A DNA stretch of 18,884 bases from Alphaproteobacteria bacterium (GCA_016777645.1 JADHRC010000013.1:1-18884); one strand, 5' to 3'; counted from the first letter of the stretch, positions 7,151-15,483 are shown. Notes: generated from the sequence alone by a model not told the origin. Numbers and translations are program-made.

Positions 7151-8039
7151 AAATTTACAAGTTATTACTCTGAAAGATAAAAGCATAGAATTAAATATTT
7201 TACCTCAAATAGGTGGGAGAATTAGTAGTTTTATTTTTGATGATTTTCACATATTACGTCCATTATCTCTAGATTCTATAAATTCTGGAAACAGTTTGAA
7301 AGGTGGATGTTTTCCTTTGGTTCCTTTTTCAAATAGAATTAAAAATGCAAAATTTAATTTTAATGGATTAAAGCTTCAATTAAATCAAAATGATTTTCCC
7401 CATGCAATTCATGGCCATGGTTATTTAAAAAAATGGACTGTTTCAGAACAAACAAAATCATCCTTAACTATAATATATCATCATCAAGAAAATGATTTTG
7501 GTTGGCCTTGGTCATATGAAATCACTCAGTCAATTTATTTAAAAAATTCTTCATGCATTATTAAATTAATTTTGAAGAACACTTCAAATTCTAATATGCC
7601 TTTTGGTTTTGGAATACATCCTTTTTTTAATTTTAACGATCAAATTATTTTAAAATTTGGGGCTTCTAGAGAGTGGGTCGGACCTCCCGAAAACTTTCCA
7701 ATTAAAACAAAGCCTGTAGAAAATAGATTCGACATGATAAATGGAAGTTTATTATGGAAAAGAGCAAAAACAGCGTCATATAAGGATTTTGAAGGAGAAG
7801 CAGCTATTATTTGGCCTTTTCATAAAAAAAAAATTCTTATCAGAGCGGATAATATTTTCAATCATTTAATAGTTCATGTTCCAAATGGGGCAGAATATTT
7901 TTGTTTAGAACCTGTAAGTCATCCAACTGATGGTTTTAATTTGTCTGATCAAAAAATTGAGAATATAGATAATAACTTTTTATTACCAAATGGTTCTATA
8001 ACAGGATCTATAGAAATAGATCTGTGTAAATATGTTTAA
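7140..8039 (+). CDS. Aldose 1-epimerase (galactose mutarotase-like)
   Basis: Mutarotases interconvert alpha and beta anomers of aldoses. The 299-residue protein shows the family core: GGRISSF near residues 25-31, PFSNRI (62-67) with the substrate-binding Arg66, AIHGHGY (89-95), GFGIHPFF (156-163) containing the second conserved His160, and near the C-terminus CLEPVSHPTDGFN with the likely catalytic Glu. There is no signal peptide, so it is cytoplasmic. It overlaps the end of the dehydratase gene by 11 bases and the end of the convergent lactonase gene by four. The context suggests it prepares the ring form of a sugar that is oxidised to a lactone and then opened by the SMP-30 protein. Sugar specificity is unknown, and it could act on a hexose-6-phosphate as YeaD-type proteins do, though AIHGHGY fits the free-sugar mutarotases. 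Confidence 0.85.
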   Translation: MTYKNLQVITLKDKSIELNILPQIGGRISSFIFDDFHILRPLSLDSINSGNSLKGGCFPLVPFSNRIKNAKFNFNGLKLQLNQNDFPHAIHGHGYLKKWTVSEQTKSSLTIIYHHQENDFGWPWSYEITQSIYLKNSSCIIKLILKNTSNSNMPFGFGIHPFFNFNDQIILKFGASREWVGPPENFPIKTKPVENRFDMINGSLLWKRAKTASYKDFEGEAAIIWPFHKKKILIRADNIFNHLIVHVPNGAEYFCLEPVSHPTDGFNLSDQKIENIDNNFLLPNGSITGSIEIDLCKYV

Positions 8040-8944
8040 CCAAAATAAGGCAAACTAAATCCTTGAACTCCTGGTATTTTCAATGCAAAAATACCACCTG
8101 CTTGAGGTTGTTTTTTTTCAGTTCCTATAGTTATATCTTTTCCAATAGAAGTTACAAAAATGATATCTAAATTTTTTCCGCCAAAAGTGATTTTGGTGGG
8201 TTTTTCAACAGGCATCTCTATAACCATGTCAATTTTTCCTTTTGGTGTTATTCTAACTATTTGCCAGCCAGATACGCCTGCCATCCAGTAACATCCATCA
8301 GAGTCAACACAGCCACCATCTGGTCTACCAGCTATACTTTTAGTATCAAAAAAAATACGCTTATTCCTCCAAATACCCTCATCTAAATCATAATCATATG
8401 CCCAAATAGTTCTTATCCAAGGTGCGCTATCAGAAACATAGGCTACGTTCCCTTCAGGAGAAAAGGCCAGACCATTTATAGTATAAAATCCTTCCATAGT
8501 TTTTTTTATAATTCCCGAAGGATTTAGGCAGTATAGATTCCCTTTAGGATTTGAATTTGAAGTTGATCCAAGAATTGGCATGGTCCCAGCATAGAATCTA
8601 CCCTTTAAGTCAACAGTACCGTCATTAAATCTATTACCAGCAATATTATCATCTGGGTTTAAAATAAAAGACATACTCTCATCATTTTGATTTAATTCAA
8701 AAAAACCATCAGTTAATGCCAAGATAACATTTAGATTTTTCTTTATAGCAAAACATCCTATTGGTTTTCCTACATCAAAAATTTGATTTTGTCCGTTCGA
8801 AGGATCAAATTTACAAAGCTGGCAATTATTTATATCAACCCAGTATAAATTTTGATCAATAATTGACCAAAATGGACTCTCTCCCAGATTAGCTTTAATA
8901 TCTAATACACAGTCTACATGAATTTGGCCCAAAATATCCTCCAT
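8036..8944 (-). CDS. SMP-30/gluconolactonase-family lactonase
   Basis: Family members are six-bladed beta-propellers with one divalent metal that hydrolyse sugar lactones to aldonates. The 302-residue protein carries the metal-site elements: E22 in LGESPFW, NRFNDG (104-109), N157 in TINGLAF and D209 in GRPDGG; VSDSAPW around 170-176 and YWVDI (34-38) are also typical. No signal peptide is seen, so action is cytoplasmic. It lies downstream of dctM in the same direction with a 27-base gap, and probably ends the idnD-dctPQM operon. Its stop overlaps the convergent mutarotase gene by four bases. It would open a lactone made by a sugar dehydrogenase, delivering an acid to the enolase-type dehydratase. 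The substrate could be glucono-, galactono- or another aldonolactone. Confidence 0.87.
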   Translation of the reverse strand: MEDILGQIHVDCVLDIKANLGESPFWSIIDQNLYWVDINNCQLCKFDPSNGQNQIFDVGKPIGCFAIKKNLNVILALTDGFFELNQNDESMSFILNPDDNIAGNRFNDGTVDLKGRFYAGTMPILGSTSNSNPKGNLYCLNPSGIIKKTMEGFYTINGLAFSPEGNVAYVSDSAPWIRTIWAYDYDLDEGIWRNKRIFFDTKSIAGRPDGGCVDSDGCYWMAGVSGWQIVRITPKGKIDMVIEMPVEKPTKITFGGKNLDIIFVTSIGKDITIGTEKKQPQAGGIFALKIPGVQGFSLPYFG

Positions 8945-8971
8945 AAAGATGAAAAGTTATCATGATGTTAG

Positions 8972-10252
8972 CTATTTCATTAAATTGGGTAGGGTGAGTG
9001 ATATAGCGGGTATAAAAGTAGTAAGCATGAGTGCCATAAGTATTGCAAAATAAAATGGCCAAATAGTCTTAACAGCTCTTTCAATTGGAACTTTTCCAAT
9101 TGCGCAACCAACAAAAAGACATGCGCCCACTGGAGGTGTACATAAGCCTAAACCTAAATTCATCATTAATATCATTCCAAACTGAAGTGGATCCATACCC
9201 AAAGAAACGGCTAATGGAAGGAAAATTGGTGTGCAAATGAGAATCAATGCAGCCATATCCATAATCATTCCCAATACTAATAGCATTAGGTTTATCATTA
9301 AAAGAATAACAATTGGATTATTTGAAATTCCATTCATAAAAGTTATCATCTGAGATGGAACTTGATAGAATGTTAACATGTATCCAAAAGCAGATGCAGT
9401 AGCCACTAATATCATAACCATAGATGTTGTCTTCACAGAATTTATTACTGCTATCTTAAAATTTTTCCAAGTTAGAGCTCTATAGACAAAGACTGTAACT
9501 AAGAAAGCATAGAGAGTTCCAAAAGCACCAGATTCTGTGACGGTAAAAATGCCTGATAAAACTCCTCCAACAATTATAACTGCAGTAAACAGCCCTGGGA
9601 TTGCACTTACAAAATGTAAAAATAAAGCGTAAAGACCTGGAAATATTTCAGATTTATAACCTCTATGTACAGCCACTAAATAAGCAACTAAAGCTAAGCA
9701 AACACACATTACAATCCCTGGAATTATTCCTGAAAGAAAAAGTTGTGTTATGGATACACCACCGCCCGTTGCAACTGCATATAAAATCATATTGTGGCTA
9801 GGAGGAATCATAATGCCAGCAATAGAAGAAGTTACTGTTACATTTACAGCGTAATCTTCATCATATCCTTTTTCTTTCATCACTGGAATCAATATAGAGC
9901 CTAGCGCTGACACATCTGCAACTGCTGAACCAGAAATTCCTCCAAACAACATAGAAGCAAAAACATTAACAACGCCTAGACCACCTCTTATAGCACCAAC
10001 AGCAGATGAAGCTAATCTTACTAATCTTACAGCAATGCCTCCATGAAACATTAATTCACCAGCAAAAATGAAAAAAGGAATAGCGAGTAAAGAAAAAACA
10101 TTTATTCCTGATATGATTCTTTGAAAAGCGACAATTAAAGGTAGACCTTCAAAATAAAAAGCTGAAACAGCCCCAATGCCAAGGGCAAAAGCAACAGGAA
10201 TACCTATTACAACCCCAAAAGCAAAAATTCCCATCATTATAAATAGGCCCAT
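8972..10252 (-). CDS. dctM: TRAP transporter large permease DctM
   Basis: DctM forms the ion-coupled translocation channel of tripartite ATP-independent periplasmic transporters. The 426-residue length is standard. About 12 hydrophobic segments alternate with short loops; conserved elements include FIFAGELM, GGLGVVNVFASMLFGGISGSAVAD (positions about 90-113) and IPPSHNMILYA (148-158), the last typical of the SiaT/YiaN branch that carries sugar acids. GLGLCTPPVGACLF near residue 370 is the second such repeat-related motif. The gene starts nine bases after dctQ, with GGTAAAG before the ATG. It is transcribed from dctP through dctQ to dctM and then the lactonase, so substrate and lactonase are probably linked. 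Na-driven uptake of a sugar acid such as idonate or gluconate is inferred. Confidence 0.95.
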   Translation of the reverse strand: MGLFIMMGIFAFGVVIGIPVAFALGIGAVSAFYFEGLPLIVAFQRIISGINVFSLLAIPFFIFAGELMFHGGIAVRLVRLASSAVGAIRGGLGVVNVFASMLFGGISGSAVADVSALGSILIPVMKEKGYDEDYAVNVTVTSSIAGIMIPPSHNMILYAVATGGGVSITQLFLSGIIPGIVMCVCLALVAYLVAVHRGYKSEIFPGLYALFLHFVSAIPGLFTAVIIVGGVLSGIFTVTESGAFGTLYAFLVTVFVYRALTWKNFKIAVINSVKTTSMVMILVATASAFGYMLTFYQVPSQMITFMNGISNNPIVILLMINLMLLVLGMIMDMAALILICTPIFLPLAVSLGMDPLQFGMILMMNLGLGLCTPPVGACLFVGCAIGKVPIERAVKTIWPFYFAILMALMLTTFIPAISLTLPNLMK

Positions 10253-10261
10253 ATCTTTACC

Positions 10262-10738
10262 TTATTTAACCCTTTTTTTATCGATCACTGTATTTTTATA
10301 ATTTAAGACGTGACCAATAGAAAAAAGTAAGATCAATCCACCACAAACCATAATTGGTACTGCCCTAAGTCCTTCTGGAATATTGATTAAAGGTATTTGA
10401 GTAGACCATTTGAAAATAACTAATTTATAGCTATATATCATCATAATGTAACCAAATATCATCAGCATGAAATGAGTTATTAAGTCAAAAGTAATTTTTA
10501 AAAAAAAAGGCATTTTATCTCTAAAGTATGAGACACTAAGATGAGTGTTTCTATGGATACCGATAGCTGCACCTAAAAAACCAATGAGTACTACAAGTAA
10601 AAGAGACACCTGCTCTACCCATGTAGGAGTTGAGTTTAATACGTATCTACCATATACTAACCAGCTGAATATTACAGTCATCACGATTAACGCAATTCCT
10701 GTTATAATATTACAAACATAAGCAATCTTATCTAGCAA
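10262..10738 (-). CDS. dctQ: TRAP transporter small permease DctQ
   Basis: The 158-residue protein has four membrane segments at about 7-26, 44-62, 86-106 and 127-147, and the family element RYVLNSTPTWVEQ (around 31-43) followed by GFLGAAIGIHRNTHLSV, where conserved Trp/Glu and the GAAxGIxxxxH segment are typical of DctQ. It partners with DctM and receives substrate from DctP. The start is TTG at 10738, chosen because it gives the usual short N-terminus before the first membrane helix and no in-frame ATG precedes that helix. No Shine-Dalgarno site is visible, so translation may be weak compared with dctP, whose product is normally needed in excess. Confidence 0.92.
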   Translation of the reverse strand: MLDKIAYVCNIITGIALIVMTVIFSWLVYGRYVLNSTPTWVEQVSLLLVVLIGFLGAAIGIHRNTHLSVSYFRDKMPFFLKITFDLITHFMLMIFGYIMMIYSYKLVIFKWSTQIPLINIPEGLRAVPIMVCGGLILLFSIGHVLNYKNTVIDKKRVK

Positions 10739-10803
10739 GTTAGAGTAAAAAACAATTAACTTAGAAAGACTTTTATTAATTTCTAGTCTCCATAGACATC
10801 TTT

Positions 10804-10843
10804 AATTCAACGGCCATACGTTTTAAATATGACCGTTGGAATT
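10804..10843 (-). other. Stem-loop directly after dctP
   Basis: The arms 10804-10818 and 10828-10843 are inverted repeats around a nine-base loop. On the dctP transcript they pair as a stem of about 15 bp, with one bulged base and one G-U pair; the core is CAACGG with CCGTTG. It begins three bases past the dctP stop codon. No T-run follows on the transcript, so it is not an ordinary intrinsic terminator. It may protect the dctP message from 3' decay or cause partial termination, raising DctP over DctQM, as proposed for other binding-protein transporter operons. Confidence 0.65.
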
Positions 10844-10846
10844 TAT

Positions 10847-11833
10847 TTATTTAGTGTTTTTAATTAAGTTTACTAATGGAACTAAATCTGGATTTGCTGA
10901 TAAATATTTTGTATGGACAGGAGTCATTGCGTCCATAAAAGCTTGTTTGTTTGGAATTTCATTAAATTTAACTCCCGCTTTCATGACTTTTTCACGACTT
11001 GAAATGGCTCTTTTTTCCCACAAAGCTCTTTGTAATTTTGCTGATTCTCTTGCAGCATCCTTTACAGCTTTTTTGTTTTTGTCTGATAAGTTATTATAAA
11101 CTTTATCATTAATGCAAACACATTCAGGTATAATTAAGTGTTGAGAAAGTGAATAATATTTAGCTACTTCAAAATGACCAGTTGATTCATAAGAGGGCCA
11201 GTTATTTTCAGCTCCGTCAACAACACCTGTTTTAAGTGATTGAAAAACTTCAGAGAATGCCATTGGAGAAGGATTGCCACCTAGAGCAGATATCATTCCT
11301 GAGTAGAGATCATTGTTCATAACTCTTACCTTTAAACCCTCTACATCAGATGGCTTCATAATAGGTTTTTTAGAGTTATAAAAGGAACGAGCACCTGAGT
11401 CATACCAAGCCAAAGCTATAATACCAATCTTAGCCATTCCAGCACTGATTTTGTCACCTGCTTCTCCATCTAATGCTCTATGCATATGTCCCATATCTTT
11501 AAAAATAAAAGGTAATGAAACTACATTTGCTTCTGGAGCCATTGGGCCTATAGGACCAAGATTAAAATTTCCAATAGCAAGTCCACCTACTCTTACTTGT
11601 TCAATTGCATCTGGTTGGTTGCCTAAAACACCGGAGTGAAACATTTTTAAGGTTATTTCACCGCCTGTCTTTTCTTTTAATAATTCTGCAAACTTATCCA
11701 TCGCTACAGTATTAGGATAACCTGGTTTATGAATATTCCATCCTTTCCATTCTTCAGCTATAGCTGTAATTGATAAACTTGATGCGACAGCTAAAGCTGA
11801 GACACCTAACATTAATTTTTTTATATTTTTCAT
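10847..11833 (-). CDS. dctP: TRAP transporter substrate-binding protein DctP
   Basis: The protein is secreted to the periplasm: residues 1-26 form a signal peptide with a Lys-rich start and a cut after AIA. The mature part has the DctP fold, with LKVRVMNN (168-174) containing Arg170, which in the family binds the substrate carboxylate, and the MAFSEVFQSLKTGVVDGAENN stretch (191-211, seen in two parts). ARSFYNSKKPIMKPSDVEGLK is the usual lead-in. The carboxylate-binding Arg predicts an acid ligand, agreeing with the sugar-acid genes around it. A GGGGAG ribosome site sits five bases before the ATG, far stronger than that of dctQ. It follows idnD by 107 bases in the same direction and may have its own promoter in that gap. 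Confidence 0.95.
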   Translation of the reverse strand: MKNIKKLMLGVSALAVASSLSITAIAEEWKGWNIHKPGYPNTVAMDKFAELLKEKTGGEITLKMFHSGVLGNQPDAIEQVRVGGLAIGNFNLGPIGPMAPEANVVSLPFIFKDMGHMHRALDGEAGDKISAGMAKIGIIALAWYDSGARSFYNSKKPIMKPSDVEGLKVRVMNNDLYSGMISALGGNPSPMAFSEVFQSLKTGVVDGAENNWPSYESTGHFEVAKYYSLSQHLIIPECVCINDKVYNNLSDKNKKAVKDAARESAKLQRALWEKRAISSREKVMKAGVKFNEIPNKQAFMDAMTPVHTKYLSANPDLVPLVNLIKNTK

Positions 11834-11940
11834 AAGAACTCCCCATATAAGTTTTCTTTGAACAATGTTGCATCTAATAATATTAAAGAGTCAATCTTTT
11901 ATTAACTTATTAAGTAAATGTAATAATTTAATATTTTAGT
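11834..11940 (-). promoter_or_regulatory. idnD-dctP intergenic region with small palindrome
   Basis: The gap holds an 11-base palindrome, ACTTATTAAGT at 11905-11915, and reads on the minus strand a TTGACT (a fair -35) before an AT-rich stretch, then GGGGAG before dctP. A separate promoter for dctPQM or a weak hairpin after idnD are both possible; the sequence does not decide. Confidence 0.3.
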
Positions 11941-12972
11941 TTAGAAAGCTATTTGAACTTTCATACTGTTTTCATTTTGATTCATAGCAATTTTAAACCC
12001 ATCTTCAGCATTTTCAAATGGGATCTTATGAGTTATTAAAGGAGTAACATCAATTAATTTTTGTTTCATCATTTTTACAGCTAATTCAAATTCAGAATGA
12101 AACCTAAAAGAGCCTTTTAATTTTAACTCCTTTGTAGTTACTGATACTAAGGGCATAAGTATATCCCCTCCTAAGCCAAGTTGAACTAAAGTACCTTTTG
12201 GCTTTAAGCATTTTATAGCATCATTTATTCCTGATGAAGAACCTGAACATTCAATTGCAATATCAAAGTAACCTTTCCCTACTTGGAGTTCTTCAATTTC
12301 TTTATAGTTTTTTGTTGTATTGATGATTTTATCTGCACCAACCAAATTTGAAAATTTTAGAGCGTTTTCAGAAATATCAGTAACAACTATCTCTTCCGCA
12401 CCTGCTCTTCTTGCTGACAGAATACAAAGTGTGCCAATGGGACCAGAGCCAATGATTAAAACCTTTTTCCCGAATATTTTTTTTGCCTGTTTAATAGCAT
12501 GCAAGCATACTGCTAGAGGCTCTGCCATTGCGGCTTCCTCTGGAGACAGCCCGTCTGCTGGTATGCATTGATATGATTCAGCAATTAAAGTTTCTCTAAA
12601 AGCCCCTTGAATATGGGGGAATGGCATTGCAGATCCGTAGAATTGCATGTTTAAACAATGATTTTGAATCCCATCTAAACAAAAATGACATTTATTACAT
12701 GGTCTTGATGGCGAAACAGAAACTAATTGTCCAATAGATAAATTTTTTACATTTGAACCTATTTTTTTAATATAACCTGAAACCTCATGACCTAAAACCA
12801 TAGGCTCTTTTAACTTTATTTGCCCAAACCCACCATGTTTATAATAGTGCAAATCAGTTCCGCAAATACCACCTATAGCCAAAGAAACTTCAACCTGACT
12901 AGATGAAAGTGTTTCTAATGGATAATCTTCAATCCTTAAGTCTTCTGCACCGTGAATTTTCAAAGATCTCAT
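11941..12972 (-). CDS. idnD: Zinc-dependent L-idonate 5-dehydrogenase-like alcohol dehydrogenase
   Basis: A medium-chain dehydrogenase of 343 residues. Catalytic zinc residues are C37 (GGICGTDLHYY), H62/E63 (GHE) and E151 (AEPLAV); structural zinc is bound by C92, C95, C98 and C106. The Rossmann motif is GSGPIG (175-180) and D199 at the end of the second strand favours NAD. Stretches such as FYGSAMPFPHIQG and KGSFRFHSEFELAV closely follow E. coli IdnD, which oxidises L-idonate to 5-keto-D-gluconate. Close relatives use L-galactonate or sorbitol, so the substrate remains to be proved. Divergent idnO next door strengthens the idonate reading. A GGAG ribosome site precedes the ATG. It leads the minus-strand cluster dctPQM-lactonase and is probably co-regulated with idnO through the shared gap. 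Confidence 0.85.
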   Translation of the reverse strand: MRSLKIHGAEDLRIEDYPLETLSSSQVEVSLAIGGICGTDLHYYKHGGFGQIKLKEPMVLGHEVSGYIKKIGSNVKNLSIGQLVSVSPSRPCNKCHFCLDGIQNHCLNMQFYGSAMPFPHIQGAFRETLIAESYQCIPADGLSPEEAAMAEPLAVCLHAIKQAKKIFGKKVLIIGSGPIGTLCILSARRAGAEEIVVTDISENALKFSNLVGADKIINTTKNYKEIEELQVGKGYFDIAIECSGSSSGINDAIKCLKPKGTLVQLGLGGDILMPLVSVTTKELKLKGSFRFHSEFELAVKMMKQKLIDVTPLITHKIPFENAEDGFKIAMNQNENSMKVQIAF

Positions 12973-13078
12973 TCTTTCTCTCCAAAATAATATTTAATAA
13001 AGTTAGGTTTACAGAAGAAAATTGGCAATAATTTTATTATTTATATATATTTAAGTTATATTTAATTTGGAGAAAAAA
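12973..13078. promoter_or_regulatory. Divergent idnD/idnO promoter region
   Basis: For idnO, TTGGCA at 13022-13027 and TATATA at 13044-13049 (16-base spacer) make a plausible promoter, with GGAG at 13069-13072 as ribosome site. An inverted repeat AAAATT (13018-13023) / AATTTT (13030-13035) around GGCAAT overlaps the -35, and ATTGGCAAT inside it is itself symmetrical, so it is a candidate operator. No sugar-responsive regulator lies in the window. Confidence 0.4.
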
Positions 13079-13849
13079 ATGGTTTCTGGAATTGAACTAT
13101 TTAATCTTAAAGGTAAAAGAGCTCTTATAACTGGCTCTTCTCAAGGAATAGGTTTTGCATTAGCAAGAGGTTTGAGTTCTGCTGGAGCAGAAATTATTTT
13201 AAATGGAAGAAATAAGGAAAAGTTAGATAAATCAGCAAAAGACTTAAAATCTGAAGGTAGTTTATATAAATTATGTTTTGATGTTACTAATCATGAAGAA
13301 GCTAAAGACAAAATTGATCAGTTTGAAAAGAATTTTGGATCTATTGAGATTTTAATTAACAATGCAGGCATCCAATACCGCACTCCTCTTGAAGACTTTC
13401 CCCCTGAGATGTTTGAAAAACTATTAAGTACAAATATTTCTTCTGTTTTTAATGTTAGTCAAATTGTTGCCAAGCATATGATAAAAAGAGGGCGCGGTAA
13501 AATAATTAATATAGCTAGTGTTCAAACATTACTTGCTAGACCAGGCATTGCTCCATATACCGCAACCAAAGGCGCTGTTGGGAATCTTACAAAGGGTATG
13601 GCAACAGATTGGGCAAAGTATGGAATTCAGTGTAATGCTATAGCTCCAGGTTATTTTGACACTCCTTTGAATGCAGCTCTTGTCTCAGACAAAGATTTTA
13701 CGTCTTGGCTAGAGAAAAGAACCCCTGCGGGAAGATGGGGTAAGGTTGAGGAACTTGTTGGGGCAAGTATTTTTTTAAGTTCAAGTGCATCAGATTTTGT
13801 AAATGGGCACACGCTTTATGTAGATGGAGGAATTACAGCATCATTATAA
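13079..13849 (+). CDS. idnO: Gluconate 5-dehydrogenase-like short-chain dehydrogenase
   Basis: A classical short-chain dehydrogenase of 256 residues. Cofactor motif TGSSQGIG at 18-25, NNAG at 94-97, and the catalytic N119, S147, Y160 and K164. R44 after the second strand suggests NADP. APGYFDTPLNAAL, RTPAGRWG and SSSASDFVNGHTLYVDGG closely follow E. coli IdnO, which reduces 5-keto-D-gluconate to D-gluconate. With IdnD it would invert C5 of L-idonate. I chose ATG 13079 over the in-frame TTG 13067 because GGAG lies six bases before the ATG, and the TTG overlaps that site; the longer form would add only four residues. The stop is seven bases from the end of the convergent ABC ATPase gene. Some gluconate 5-dehydrogenase homologues act on 2-keto-3-deoxy acids or other keto-sugars, so specificity is moderately certain. 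Confidence 0.87.
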   Translation: MVSGIELFNLKGKRALITGSSQGIGFALARGLSSAGAEIILNGRNKEKLDKSAKDLKSEGSLYKLCFDVTNHEEAKDKIDQFEKNFGSIEILINNAGIQYRTPLEDFPPEMFEKLLSTNISSVFNVSQIVAKHMIKRGRGKIINIASVQTLLARPGIAPYTATKGAVGNLTKGMATDWAKYGIQCNAIAPGYFDTPLNAALVSDKDFTSWLEKRTPAGRWGKVEELVGASIFLSSSASDFVNGHTLYVDGGITASL

Positions 13850-13856
13850 TTAAACA

Positions 13857-14615
13857 CTAAATTAGTGCATTAAACTGATTTGAATTTTTATTAAAAATAA
13901 TGTTGTTGATTAATTCATTATATTCATTTTTAGGGAATGTTGATCTTGGTTTGTTAATTTTAACTATATGATTTTTTGTAATTTTATTATCAAGTACTTT
14001 ATTTAGTATTAAAACACGATCTGAGATTGCTGTAGCCTCATTAATATCATGTGTAACCATTACAATTGTTATTTTAAGTGATGACCATAAATGTCTCACA
14101 TGATCTTGGAGGTTACTTTTAGTAAAGCTATCTAATGCGCTAAATGGCTCGTCTAGCAAAAGGACCTGGGGCTGTTGAACAAGAGCTCTTGCTATGGCTA
14201 CCCTTTGAGCCATTCCACCGGATAGTTGTTTAGGCCAGAGATTACCAATATCTTCTAAACCAACTTTTTTAAGCGTTTCATTAATTTTGTATCTTTGTGT
14301 TTCCTTGTCATCATTTAATATAGATAATTTAATATTATCATAAACATTTAACCAGGGCATAAGGCGTGCATCTTGAAACACCATGCCTATATTTGAGCTT
14401 GGTTTGTTTATAATATTTTTGTTAAGCTCAACATAACCAGATGAAGCTTTTTCTAAGCCTGCAATAATTCTTAGTAGAGTAGATTTTCCACAACCACTTT
14501 GACCGACTAATGAGATTATTTCTTGATCTTCTATACAAAGGTTTATGTCTTTAAGAACATTTTGTGAATAATCCTTATTTTTATAGATTTTGCAAACATT
14601 CTTAATGTTAAGCAT
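13857..14615 (-). CDS. ABC transporter ATPase, nitrate/sulfonate/taurine type
   Basis: The 252-residue protein has a complete nucleotide-binding set: Walker A GQSGCGKST (38-46), Q-loop Gln81 in FQDARLMPW, signature LSGGM (131-135), Walker B VLLLDEP (151-157) and switch His189. FQDARLMPW and LDEPFSALDSFTK are characteristic of the SsuB/TauB/NrtD branch. It supplies energy to the permease encoded just upstream, whose gene overlaps it by eight bases. The last 50 residues diverge from the family and are Asn/Lys/Ile-rich, as is common in AT-rich genomes. The substrate is determined by the binding protein and not known. It ends seven bases from convergent idnO. Confidence 0.92.
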   Translation of the reverse strand: MLNIKNVCKIYKNKDYSQNVLKDINLCIEDQEIISLVGQSGCGKSTLLRIIAGLEKASSGYVELNKNIINKPSSNIGMVFQDARLMPWLNVYDNIKLSILNDDKETQRYKINETLKKVGLEDIGNLWPKQLSGGMAQRVAIARALVQQPQVLLLDEPFSALDSFTKSNLQDHVRHLWSSLKITIVMVTHDINEATAISDRVLILNKVLDNKITKNHIVKINKPRSTFPKNEYNELINNIIFNKNSNQFNALI

Positions 14616-15468
14616 TATTCTCTTCTTCTTGCATATTGTTCAAAGATGATTTCCATTTTAAAAATGGCTTAGATAAAAAATATATCAACTGATCAGTTAA
14701 TTTTCCAACTATCGCAAATAATATTAAGGCCCCTATAATTAATGCAGGTCTTCCTGTCATTTGCCCATCTATCATTAGATATCCAAGTCCTTCGCTTGCA
14801 CCCATTAACTCAGCGGCTATGACAAACATCCAGCCTAGGGCAAGTCCACTTCTAAGTCCGGTTATCCATTCAGGAATAATTCCTGGTATCAAAACCCATC
14901 TTATTGTTTGGAAGTGGTTTAAGTTATTTATATGGGCTACTTCAATAATTTTTTTGTCAATTTGTCTTATTCCCATCATAAGATTTAAATAAATAGGAAA
15001 AAAAACACCAACTGATATTAAAGCTACCTTGCTATTCTCAAAGATTCCAAACCATAAAATAAATAATGGAACCCAAGCTAACGAAGGAACGGCTTTTAAA
15101 GCTTGTATTGTAGGATCAAATAGATTTCTTAAAGTAGGAGAGATACCTGTTATCACTCCTAGAACAGATGCCAATATACCCCCAAGAATGAACCCATTAA
15201 AAACTCTATTTAAAGTAATCAAAATATGTGAAAAAAGTTCTCCGTCATTAGTGAGTATTAATATTTCATTAACAACTTCTGATGGAGGTGGTAAGAGGTT
15301 GCTTCTGACGATTTCGTTAACACTCAAAAAATGCCAAATAAAAATGATCGTTATAGGAAGAATAGCACAAACACTATTCTGTAATAGCTTTGTAAATATC
15401 TTAGTGTGTAAAACATTAAAAGATTTAAAAGGTAATTTTAGGTGTTTGTTATTTAAAATAATATTCAT
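14608..15468 (-). CDS. ABC transporter permease, nitrate/sulfonate/taurine type
   Basis: A 286-residue inner-membrane protein with about six hydrophobic segments. After a cytoplasmic N-terminus of about 30 residues, the first helix near 34-50 is followed by LPPPSEV, a motif typical of SsuC/TauC. The EAA-like coupling loop is seen around INNLNHFQTIRWVLIPGIIPEW, and the AAELMGASEGLGYLM segment near the end is also typical. It begins 15 bases after the binding-protein gene and overlaps the ATPase start by eight bases, so the three genes form one operon in the order binding protein, permease, ATPase. Confidence 0.92.
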   Translation of the reverse strand: MNIILNNKHLKLPFKSFNVLHTKIFTKLLQNSVCAILPITIIFIWHFLSVNEIVRSNLLPPPSEVVNEILILTNDGELFSHILITLNRVFNGFILGGILASVLGVITGISPTLRNLFDPTIQALKAVPSLAWVPLFILWFGIFENSKVALISVGVFFPIYLNLMMGIRQIDKKIIEVAHINNLNHFQTIRWVLIPGIIPEWITGLRSGLALGWMFVIAAELMGASEGLGYLMIDGQMTGRPALIIGALILFAIVGKLTDQLIYFLSKPFLKWKSSLNNMQEEENNA

Positions 15469-15483
15469 TGATACAAACCCCTA

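Noticed and set aside
10836..11099. Plus-strand open frame of 87 codons over the end of dctP
   Set aside because: It lies opposite dctP, whose protein motifs are clear; the translation shows no family features.
13067..13078. TTG 13067 as start of idnO
   Set aside because: GGAG at 13069-13072 is correctly spaced for ATG 13079, and the four added residues have no family support.
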